DNA of 64,000 nt. Source: Nageia nagi. Its lineage: Eukaryota > Pinophyta. The stretch covers positions 9,672,001 through 9,736,000 of the forward strand of contig JBITNC010000002.1 in NCBI GenBank assembly GCA_050084985.1. The letters are read 5' to 3'. Both the position numbers and the translations under genes were made by a program. This document shows positions 35,650 to 46,529 of the stretch, piece after piece. Numbering within the stretch: the first letter of the stretch is position 1; every line of letters begins with the position of its first letter. The notes under the pieces were generated by a model that saw only the letters and a program-made list of their open reading frames with translations, was not told the origin of the DNA and ran no database searches.

Positions 35650-37090
35650 TTATTCCCTTCATGGTATCGAAGCTTTTGAAGGAGTACAAAGATATTATAC
35701 ATGAGGATTTATTACATAGATTAATACCAAAAAGGGATATTCAACATAATATTAATTAGTTATTGGTTCAACTCTTGTAAACCATGAAGCCTATCAAATA
35801 AGCCCATCCTAGAATGCGGAATTGAGCAAACATATGGTATGATTAATACAAAAAATGTTAGCAGGGTCAAGTATGAGTCCTTATGCAACTTTTTCTCTAC
35901 AAACTCCTAAGAAATATGGCTCATATAAGATATGTGTGGATAGCAAAGCCATCAATAAAATTACCATCAAGTATTGATTGCCAATACCTACAAGGGATTA
36001 TATGATGGACATCTTAGCACAGACTAAGTATATTAGCAAAATTGATCTACAAAGTGGTTATTACAAAATCAAGATAAGGGAAGGGGTGGATGCAAGATTG
36101 CTTTCAAAATGCATGATGGGTTGTATGAATGGTTGTTGATGTCATTTGATTTATCAAATGTACCTAATACCTTTATGAGATTGATGAACAAAGTACTATG
36201 AGAATATAATGGTAAGTTTATGGTTGTGTATTTTGATGATATTTTGATATTCAAAAAGAGTGAAGAAGAAACCTGCATCGTTGTAGTTAGCATAATTTTG
36301 AATTATTAAGATGAGATAAATTATATGCAAATTTGAAGAAGTGAAACTTCCTACATGAGAGCTTAGTATTTTTGGATTTTGTAGTTGTTAAGGATTGTCT
36401 GAAGATAGATGAAGTGAAGGTGAAGGAAATACTTGACTATCCTATTCCTAGAAATATGATACAAGTGAAATGTTTCCGAGGCTTGGCAATATTTTATATG
36501 AAGTTTAGCACGAACTTTAGTAGAATTATTTCATTCATCATGAAGTATACAAAGGAAAAAGAATTAGTGTGGATGAAAGTAACAACTCAAAGTTTTAATC
36601 TCTTAAAGAAGAAGGTTTCAAAGGCACTAGTGTTGGTTTTACCTGATTTTGAAAAAGTATTTAAAGTTGATTGTAATGCCTCACATGTTGGAATTGGGGC
36701 TATGTTGAGCCAAAAGAGATGACCTATTGAATTTTTTAGTGATAAACTGAATGAGGTAAGGAAGAATTATTCTACTTATTCTATGTATAATTCTATGCCA
36801 TTGTATATGCATTGAGATATTAGTCACACTATCTATTATCTAATGAATTTGTACTATACACTAACCATGATGCTTTGAGGTATGTAACTTCTCAAAAGAA
36901 ACTTAATAGAGGGTGTACCAAATGATTTTCTTTCTTGCAAAAGTATTCATTTATCTTTAAGAATTACTATAGTAAAGAGAATAAGGTGGTTGATTCATTA
37001 AGTAAAAGGGTCATCTTAATTACAACCAAGGAGAATGCTATGGTTGGATTTGAAGTAAATAAGGAAATGTTGGAAATTAATCCTTATTTT
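35650..37090 (+). pseudogene. Gypsy RT and RNase H
   Basis: RT blocks include EYKDIIHEDLLHRLIP (35,680s), [20 protein letters not shown] (36,090s) and the catalytic VVYFDDILIF from 36,223, with both aspartates kept. The connection and RNase H start are open at 36,372-36,722 (FRGLAIFYMKF, then VDCNASHVGIGAMLSQ). The RNase H end is open at 36,935-37,132 (YYSKENKVVDSLSKR). These blocks are in the expected order and spacing, with frame changes between them. Confidence 0.85.
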
Positions 37091-37169
37091 TTAACACATT
37101 GTAAAACACTTCAAGAACTCAATGGTAGGTAGGATTGGTATAGTAGCTATAAAATATTTCATATAGAAT

Positions 37170-38480
37170 AGATATATTTTTCAAGGGAGACAGTTATGTG
37201 TTCCTATTGGATCCATGTGGGAGAATATCATTCTTGAACTACATAGTGGTGTATTAGTATGACACTTTGGAGTCGATAAAATAGTTTCGCTTATGGGAGA
37301 TAAATATTATTGGCTAAAGTTGTAGAGATATATTGTATGATTTATGTTTAGATGTCAAATGTATCAAATGGCCAAATACCATGCACATAATATTGTATTG
37401 TATATGTCCTTTCTAGTCCTAACAAGTTCATAGACAAAATTGAGTATGGATTTGATGTGTGGACTTTCCACATATTTAATTCAAGGTAAAGAATTCATTT
37501 TTATTGTAGTAGATATATTTTCATAGATGGTTCATTTCATTACTTATCAAAACACCAATGAATGAACCAAAATTATATTATTATATTTTGAGAAAATTAT
37601 ATGGCTACATGGAGTGGCAAAGAGCATCACTTTTGATGGAGATTGTATATTTCTAAGTCTTTTTTAGATAACACTATAGAAGAAGCTAGACACAAAGCTA
37701 TAATTTCCTAGTATCTATCACCCACAAACCAATGGGAAAATAAAGGTTGTCAATTGATTTAGGTAATCTACTAAGATGCATTATGGGGGAAACAAGGTAA
37801 TGGGATCTAATCTTGACACAAGCAAAGTTGTATTATAATAATTCAATAAACTAATCAATTAGAAATACAACATTCTAAATTATCTAAAGTTGAAGAGGGA
37901 TATTATTTGAATTATGTCTAGATATCTGGTGTACCAAATGGCCAAAGGTCACACATATAGTATTAGATTATATATACCCTTTCCAATCCTCATAAGTTTA
38001 TGGATTAACTTGAGTATGAATTTTATTTTTGAACTTCCCCATACTCAATGAGGTAAAGACTCTATTTTTATTGTATTAGATAGGTTTTCAAAGGTTGCTC
38101 ATTTCATTTCTTATAATAACACCAATGATGCAACCAAAATTCTATTATTGGTTTTTGAGCAAATTATATGGTTGTATGGAGTCCCTTGAAGAGAATCATT
38201 TTTTATCAAGATTTTAAATTTTTAGGCTATTTGTGGATTAAACTATGAAATAAACTAGACATAAAGTTACGATGTAGTAGTTCCTATCACCCATCGACTA
38301 ATGGAAAAATAAAGTTTATCAATCAAATCTTAGGTAATTTACTAAGATGCATTATGGGGAAACCAAGGTAATGGAATATAACCTTATGTCAAGAATAATT
38401 TTCTTATAATACTTCAGTGAATTAATCAATTAGAAAATCACCATTCTACATTATCTATGGTAATAATCCTTAGGGTTTTC
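37170..38480 (+). pseudogene. Gypsy integrase with duplicated core
   Basis: The H2C2 zinc region is seen at about 37,190-37,400 (LHSGVLVWHFGVDKIVS, then CQMYQMAK). The core follows twice. Bases 37,311-37,881 and 37,882-38,455 align end to end, each running from GGCTAAAG/ATCTAAAG through TAAGATGCATTATGGGG to a CATTCTA-ATTATC end. The duplicate restarts within the zinc region. The copies have diverged markedly, so the duplication is old or was present in the parent element. Confidence 0.8.
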
Positions 38481-38619
38481 TAGATTTAGTTGAGCTACAA
38501 ATGATTGATCCTATTAATGATGATTTTGAATCCTTTACAAAGCACATGTAAAAATTGTATGAAGAAGCTAAAACTAAATTGGAGCATAGTAATGTTGAGT
38601 ACAATGATGTGACATATCT

Positions 38620-39300
38620 ACATAGTCATATCTAAGTGTCTAAGGTTGGTGATTAGGTAATGGTTCAACTTCACAAAGAGAAATTTCTAAAGGGGATATT
38701 AAACAATTTAAGGATGATTAAGACTAGCCTTGTAAGCTTTTACAAAAAATGAATGATAATGCTTATAATATGGATTTTATAGCTAACCTTGATATTTTTC
38801 TTAGTTTTAATATTTATGATCTATATAATTTTTATAGTGATATTGATGTTGCTGAGTTGGAAATACCATCCATTTGGGAACAAGTACCTAAGAAGAAGAA
38901 ATATCATATTGCATGGGTCCTTCATTAGAAGGAATTCACCACACATCATGACACCTATAAGAAGTATTTGGTCAAATAGGAAGATTTATGATAAGAGAAT
39001 AATAATTGGATTTTAAATTTAAAGCTCAAAATGCTTGAACATGATAAGTTCCATACATTTCACTAGAAAAACTTATAGGAGCTAAGTTCTTGTTATCTAG
39101 AGGAGAAGCATGCAACTTCGATTAGCTCTTTCCTTATGTGGCAGGGTAATGTTGCATCTTCTCAAGGTCATAACTTTTGATCTAGATGTCCATTTGAGCT
39201 TTTTATTTAATTCATGAATAATTAAGAAAGGATCACTATTGATAACTACTTTTTTACTATCAAGCCCATTTTGACATGTTTCAAGACCTAAAATCATAAT
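38620..39300 (+). pseudogene. Integrase C-terminal and chromodomain-like remnant
   Basis: VSKVGDxVMVQLHKERFLKG resembles the GDxVMVxLxKERFPxG block after Gypsy integrase cores. The text continues through a FNIYDLYNF block to YLVKxEDL...NNWILNLKLKMLEHDKF and ELSSCYLEEKHAT. Multiple stops. Confidence 0.7.
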
Positions 39301-41039
39301 CTAGTGGCCTAAAATGGGCTTCAAATATAATTTTTAATTTTTTGGGTGATCAAACAAATTTAATATCTTTTATTACACAAGTATAATAGGTAATATATTT
39401 TGTGCTAGACTTAATGAGTATGTGAACATTCCATGATTCCATTTTGGAATCTAACTAATCTCTAAATTTTAGGATTTATAATAAGAAGAATACCTCCAAC
39501 TTATTAAAAATAGCTTTCTAAAAAATGTAAGTAACAAAAACCAATGTATGGTTGGGTTTTTGTATTGTTACAAGTTGTATGTGATTCCTTGGTAAAATTT
39601 AATATAGATTCAAAGGATAAGTATAATTGTATGTTTCTTTCTAATTGTGAAATTTTTTATATGTGATATTGTATTCTTTCCTTTTTGGGGGGTTCCTTAT
39701 TTAATCCTTTGAGTTAATCTACATCAAATGGTTAATTATATCCCAATAAATAAAGGATGTGAGCATAGACTTTTTGAAATTATGAAATTAGACCTTTTAT
39801 TTTCCATAGATTTGTTATTAACATAATAAGTATCAATGAAAGAAACTCTATCTTAGAACTTACATATTTTCATCATCCATTTATTACTAATAAAAGTAAC
39901 ATAATTGAAATAAATAGTGCAAGATTTAAAATTTCAATGAATTACAAAATATTTGAAGATCATAAGAATTGATAGAACATTTATAATTATGTGCAATTAC
40001 AAACATTGGGAAGTATTTGAAATCATACAATTTTACATGGAAAGAAAGAGATAAGGTAAGAAAAAACCTTTTTTTAGCATCTTAGGACATGCCCCTAGGT
40101 ATTTTCTTATGAAAATATTGCCTTTACCTAATTTTACCCCCAACACTAATATCGAGTGATAGTAACAACTTGAGAACCATCTGTTGAAGTTTTTATACCC
40201 TCTATCTGTCAAATTTGAGCTTTTCAACTATTGAACTAAGTGGATAACTGTATACAACTAAGATGAATATTGGATAATTTATTAGATACTTCTTTGGTCA
40301 AATTTGATGATATTTGATGACTTGTATAAATTTATACAATCTTGGACAACTTTCAAACAAAATGTAACCAAACTTGGATAACTTTGGCCAAATTTAAATA
40401 GATATAGATAGATCTGGAAAATCTTAGACAATTTTAGAATCATAAGATCATACTGAGAATATTCTTGGGATTTTTTATGAATTTTAAAGGAAAGATAAGC
40501 TACAAGAAAAATTTACCTACACTTACCTCTTAATGAATATCTATGACTTGAAACCTTTTGTTATGATAATTAATGCATGTCACCATTGGTGTTGCATGGA
40601 AGAATGACAATATGGAATATAATAGATAAGGATTGAAATTTTAATTTGTAACTCTTATATGATGAATCACCTTGAGATAAATATAAATGATGTATTTTTG
40701 ATGGAGCATTTTTTTAGAATGCTCTTTTGAACAATTAGGTTGTTATTGGGTGGCATTTTCCTTTTTGACTTTTTCTTTTTGAAATTTTTTATTTGTGATT
40801 ATCATTTTTTGAGAATCAATGACTTGATGTAGCTTCAAAATAAGTGCATAATCTTAAATATAAACTAGAGCTAGCACTAGGAGGATACAATAAATTTTTT
40901 AAGAAGTACATGATCCTAATTTCGAATGATTTCTATTGAAATCAATTTATGCTAAGAAATTGAAAATAAATATACTTAATTTTTATTTTCTCATATATTG
41001 AAGGGATTTGGCAATGTTGAGAAATAGTACATAGGCTTC
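39301..41039. other. AT-rich gap without a gene
   Basis: No domain or terminal repeat seen; probably decayed repeat sequence. Confidence 0.4.
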
Positions 41040-41290
41040 TTATATCTTATACTAAAATTAGTGTCAAAGATTGGAGAAACTAAATTTTATGTAATTGAAA
41101 GATGACTATCTTATAACATCTTGTTGGGAAGACCATTGATCCATTACATGGGGTAATTTCTTTGGCTCTTCATAGGTGTTTAAAATTTAAAGTTAAAGGA
41201 TAGAATAACATATTATCTATTGAGGATGATCCAAAAAGTATGATTAGAAGAGTAGAGGTTAGTTTTACACATTTGATTCACATCGAATTC
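41040..41290 (+). pseudogene. Gypsy protease C-terminal fragment
   Basis: The plus strand reads VSKIGETKFYVIE, then SYNILLGRPLIHYMG, and in the next frame HRCLKFKVKG and ILSIEDDPKS. The YNILLGRPxIH block is the distal part of retropepsins in the Tat/Athila-like Gypsy clade. The rest of the element is not evident; the 11.7-kb element at 41,607 is inserted just downstream. Confidence 0.55.
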
Positions 41291-41606
41291 ACTAAAATAT
41301 AGATGATAAAATGAAACCCTAAGTATGCAAATATATATCTACTTTATTATGAAAGAACATAATTATATATGATATTGAGTAAATAACAAATGTATAATGT
41401 AACTATAAAATGATGAGTAAGATAACAATAATAGGATTAAATGAAATAACTTAAAAAACTATGAGAAGGGAATGATAAATACCTAGATTATTACAAATGA
41501 CCTAGAGGAAAATATGAAGTTCAAGTGTACTTTTATGCAATAATGCTAATGTTTGGATTCTTTGTAAGGTCTAGCACTAGTTCTAGTATTCTTTTAGCTT
41601 TGTAAC

Positions 41607-42359
41607 TGTTGCAGTGAAAATAGAGCTGGAATGTAGAATAACACAAAATAAAATTATTCTTCAATCTTCACTGAACCTCAAATAATGTGAAATAGATATA
41701 AATGTTGTTATTGCAAATTGATATTGATTTTCAATTCAAACTACAATATGCCCTTAGAAGGGACTTTTTACAAATGCCATTGCCAAAATAAGAGTGTTAG
41801 ATCTTCATTGTTTTTGATTTGCTTGCTTCTCTCTTTGATGTAGATAACCTGTAAATCAAGATTTTGGCAGCATTACCCTACTTCAAAATTGGGTTCAATT
41901 CTCCCTTATTTGTTTTGTATTGGCTTGTATTTATAGATTTTGGATGTGATGTTTCAAGGCTTGTAAGAGGAATTGAACAGCCACCATAGGTCATAACTGA
42001 CCCCCTCTATCCACCTCATCTTGGAAAGTCAAAATGTTTCAACTTTCTCTTGCTGTTTTGGCTTCTATTCGGTTGTTACAGATTCATCGATGACTAGAAT
42101 ACGAATGTCGGTGACTGGATAAAAATGCCAACGTTTCAAGGAGAACGTCGGCAACTGGTTAACAATTTTATAACAATATTAAAATGATCGCCAAATAGTC
42201 AAGTTTTACTGAAAAGGGGTCATGTGACCACTCATTTTGCATGTACTCGATGAGAGCTATCCCATAATGGAGTTTTCAAGCTTGTTTGAGGCTTGTATAA
42301 AGAGTTATGATTAGTTCAATGTATACTAGTTAAAAAGGGTCATTTTTTAGGTGTCTACA
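41607..42359 (-). repeat. 3' LTR of the 11.7-kb element
   Basis: Read on the minus strand it begins TGTAGACACC and ends ...CACTGCAACA. Its TATA-like box is at 41,936-41,928 on the minus strand. It is the same length as the other LTR, 753 bp. Confidence 0.95.
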
Positions 42360-42376
42360 TTTTGCCCTTTTTTGAA
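42360..42376 (-). other. Polypurine tract of the 11.7-kb element
   Basis: The minus strand reads CAAAAAAGGGCAAAA directly before the 3' LTR, the expected plus-strand primer. Confidence 0.75.
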
Positions 42377-42519
42377 ATTATCAACCAAAAAATGCGGTTG
42401 ATGATTTCAAAAATATAGAATGGGAAGCTTTGTTGGTTGACTATTTGTTTTTGCCTTTTTATGATGTAAGTTTTGACTCAATTTCTTAGATGAATCAAAT
42501 TATGATAAAATGTGTTTTC

Positions 42520-44690
42520 TTTTTACATTTGATGTAGTTTTGAAAACAAATTTGCATATACCTCAGAAGTGACTATTTTCAATATGAGAATGTGTTGAGC
42601 TTGTGTGATAGTTGCGTGACATTCTATTATGTTGTTTTGCATATCTAAGCACACATGTACCGTATAAGTCCTCTTTAGTATATGAGTTTGATGGTGTTGT
42701 CCTTTGTCCTGACAACGGGGTTTCAAGATGATCTCCTGTAACAATGATACATCACATTTTATCTCCTTTGATATTTGTAAATGTTAATGATATTTTTAAG
42801 AAATATCATCAAAATCCTCTTTCGTATAAAGCTTAAGATCTTTTGGTAGGATATAATTATAGCTTCTCTAAATCAAAACTTGTTATTTATACATATTTCA
42901 TCATTTAGTGTTGTCATGAGGATAGGCCTTGCCATGGCTGAATATGATTTTTTAACTTTTGCAATTGATACATTTTGAAAATGATATTGTAATACATCAA
43001 AACTACACTTGTGTCAATCTCCATACTATGTGTTGTTTATGGTAGTTGCATGACAAGACTCTAATTTGTCTCTGCATACCGAAGTGAGTATGTGATGGTA
43101 AGCTTATTTGATGTATACAATTTTGAGATAGTGATGTTGTATATCAAAACTTCACTTGTGTTTATCTCCATACTGTGTGCTATTTATGGTAGTTGCATGA
43201 CAAGACTCTAGTTTATCTTCGCATGCCAAAGCAAGTATGTGATAGGAAGCTTGTTTTGTATATACAAGTCATCTTTCATTTTTCTCTACTTTTGACCCAA
43301 CAGAATGGGTTTCGTGATGATCTTTTGCATAAGTCTTTTAGAATCATATTGAGCATAAATATCTTATTTTAGGTTATAGGCAATCCTAATTACCTTAACC
43401 GTGAGTAGACATATAAATTTCGATTTTCTAATTAACAATGTTTTGGGTATATTTTAAAAGAGATGTAGCCATGGTCTTACTATGTGATCACGGGCTTACT
43501 TTGATTGTGGTGCTGATCTTAGCATTATGGCCCCTTTTGAACTAACTAATGATGTCAGTGATGATGATGATAGACTGTTCAAAAAACTAATACATATTAG
43601 CTAGTGAACAAGTAAGATGAATGTACGAATGATTCTAACCTTATTATTTCAATCATTTATAGGTGAACATAAGGTTTGATTTTAGGTCATGGGAAGTTGT
43701 ATTTACCCCAATTATCCAAGTATGATTTCGTGAGCTTTGCAATTGAAGTATTTTGAACACACATTGGTTGTACACCAAATAGGTACTAAAGGCTTATATC
43801 CATATATCATTACATGGGTGTCTTATGTTTATCCCAAGGGAATGTATGGAGCCGAGTTAGGTATATGACATGAAGTCCCCTTTGTGTGCACTAATTTAAA
43901 TTTTGATTATTATGTTTTACTCTAGAAAGGTAGGTTTTGCAAAAATCATTAGAATCATGCTTTTTGATGACTAGGGTTTCTTGAATACGTATAATAATAA
44001 GTGATGACTAAACATGCATAACATGACATATGATTTGAACTAGGAAGTTTATGATTCATTGTAAGATCATAAACAATAAATGATGTTTGTCCTATCAAGG
44101 ATTCATGATGAAATTATTTATGATCGAGTTCGCATGTTTATTTGGTTATCTTTTTTTTTTGGCATGATGTGGTGAGCAAACATAGTCATGTATCTTAAGA
44201 AGATACAAACAAACTAATATGTTATCATTGTAGACTTATACAAATACCACTAGGCTAATAAGTAAGTGATAATATACCTGAGGTTGGTAAGTGGTTAAGT
44301 TAAGACTCATACACTTGAGTTTATCAACTTATGTACGAATATTTTAAATCTTGATTTTGTTGGTTGATAATAGAGGCAAATGATTTGCTTTGGGTCATGG
44401 ACAATCATAGTTGCCCCAAGTTATAATCAAACATAAATTTTCTGAATTTTTGCAATCAAAGTATTTTGAAAACAAGTTATACACCTTACTAGGTACTCAT
44501 GCCTGCCTACATATGCTATTTCATGGAACACTTTATTCCATAGGCTCTTTGCCATTAGCATGTATGTGACGTGGAGTCTTTTCAAAGTAGATAACATTTT
44601 AATGTTTGATAATTCTACTATTTGCCCCAGCAGAATGGGTTTCATTATCATTTCTTGCAAAGTCATTATCAAAGATTTCAGGATGGAATT
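42520..44690. repeat. Diverged repeat modules in the 3' region
   Basis: At least four related blocks recur, starting near 42,530, 42,960, 43,120, 43,735 and 44,450. They share GCAATTGA(A)GTATTTTGAAAA-like openings, CATGACAAGACTCTA-like middles and CAGAATGGGTTTC-like ends. The pair 42,964 and 43,119 is the clearest, a tandem repeat of about 155 bp. Similar 3' repeats are known from Ogre-type elements. Confidence 0.7.
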
Positions 44691-44979
44691 ATTTATAATT
44701 TGATATCACCAAAGATTCATGATGAGGAATATGATGATAACAATTATCCCATTAAAGATGCATGGGATTATTATTGTATTTTTATTTTTTAAATGTTGAT
44801 TTTGATATCATTAAATATCATCAAATTTAAGGATAATGATTTGAAAAATTGCAGTATTAGATTGTATCATTTACCAAACTTGATTACTAATACTTTTTAT
44901 TTTATGATAACATGTACAAAGGATATGGAACAAGATGTAACACACATTCAATTTATGGGTAGATGATAATGAATGGAAA

Positions 44980-45330
44980 GGGAGGAAGAACATCAACTTC
45001 CAATTCGAAGGGAAGAGCAATTTCTTACTCTCGATCCCAAGGAATGATGGAAGCTTTATAACGATGTTCTAGGGGGTTGAAATGGATGGGATATGATAGG
45101 AAAAGAACATTGACTACCAATTCAAAGAATAATGGAAGCTATAAAATTTAATAATGTTCTAGGGCTGACTTTTATCTACTAAGGACAATTTCTTACTTAA
45201 ACTTGTGGATAAGAATAGAAGCAAAAAGGTTTTAACAACAATAATGTTGACTCCCATATTAATGGGGAGAGCAATTACTCGCTCTTTTTCTCAAATAATA
45301 TGGAAGCACCTCCAATTTAATAATCGATAA
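44980..45330. repeat. Three degenerate repeats of about 130 bp
   Basis: Blocks with GACTxCCA(A/T)xTT, then GGAAGCT and TTTAATAATGTTCTAGGG-like text, recur at about 44,990, 45,110 and 45,245. Confidence 0.55.
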
Positions 45331-45857
45331 AGATGGATTAGGAAATATATGGATGTTGGATAATAAAATATGAAAGTTGGTATAGTATAATGTGTATGGG
45401 GGGATGGTGGATGTTAATATGAAAATAGTATAACAAATGAATAGACATAGGATGTATTGAGTATTTAGAGAGATAAACTAATCAACTCATCAAGGCATTG
45501 ATAAATATAAGTGTAACATTAATTACTATGTAATAATAAATAGTATGGGATGGAGGCATGGGATGATGAAGAAATGTAATGATCATAATATTCAAGATGA
45601 CTATATTAACCAATCACCATTAGATCTTTTCTTCTTTAGATGATATAAAATGAAGTCATGCTATTCTCAAAATTATCATAGACTCATGTGTGTGTAATGA
45701 TGTTTATTTCTATCTCTAGACAATCTCAAACTAAATGTCACAAGAGCATAAAATATATAAGCTAGTTCATCCATATGAAATGTACAAAGGTCCATAGGAA
45801 AGAAGGTCGCTAACCAATATGGACATGTCGCCACTCGTAAGGTATGCCCCATTGCCA

Positions 45858-45945
45858 GACAGGCGTCCATAGCCCCGATGAGGATTAACCCCTCGATCCC
45901 GCTACAACCTTGCTCTACTGCTAGTCAGGCGTCCATAGCCCCGAT
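45858..45945. repeat. GC-rich doublet CAGGCGTCCATAGCCCCGAT
   Basis: The 20-base string occurs twice about 65 bp apart in otherwise AT-rich sequence, each time before GAGGAT. Function unknown. Confidence 0.8.
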
Positions 45946-46529
45946 AGAGGATATTGTAATCACCCAAGAATCATTGATATGATGTAGTAATTTTTTTTTT
46001 AAAAAAAAAACTATCAAATGATTCTTGGGTTCGAGATAAAGCAAATAATAGGATGAACATGTAATACTTTCGCTCAAAATCATGCTCTTGTAACACCTCA
46101 TTCTTGACTGTTTTAAAATTATTTAAATGTGAAGATGTGTATGAGTCTGTAATAACCTTAAGTGTATCATAGTCATGTTTGTTTATCATCCAAAGTTTCA
46201 AGAATTTCATGATGAAGGTGGGTAAATTCAATAAGAATATTAATTTCATAAACTATTTCTTTTACAATAAGTATTAAACATATTTGTATAATGGTATGGA
46301 AGTGATCATGGATAATGTATAGTATATATGCCTTGATGAATTGTTAGAATATAATCTAATACTCAAATATTCCAACATAATGGGGGATGAATATGAGGTG
46401 GAAAAAGGGGAAGACATGGAGATGCAATAAACATTTTTCAAAATCAGATATGATCATTTTAGTTTTTAATCATATGTTGATGTTTGTGTGATTTCTAAAT
46501 CATGTTTTGATGATTTTTTTTTAAATTTT

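Larger units (their letters stand above)
35470..39300 (+). mobile_element. Chromovirus-like Gypsy pol remnant
   Basis: RT, RNase H, integrase and a chromodomain-like end follow in Gypsy order on the plus strand, with many stops. No gag, primer site or LTR of its own was found: its left end abuts truncated LTR D and no 3' LTR is visible to the right. The C-terminal reading YLVKxEDLxxENNNWILNLK (about 38,965-39,030) resembles a chromodomain, which targets integration to heterochromatin in this clade. It could be the pol part of the array family's autonomous relative, but this is not shown. Confidence 0.8.

Noticed and set aside
34836-39300. A complete Gypsy element starting at LTR D
   Set aside because: LTR D is truncated before its primer site, no gag or protease precedes pol, and no second LTR follows.
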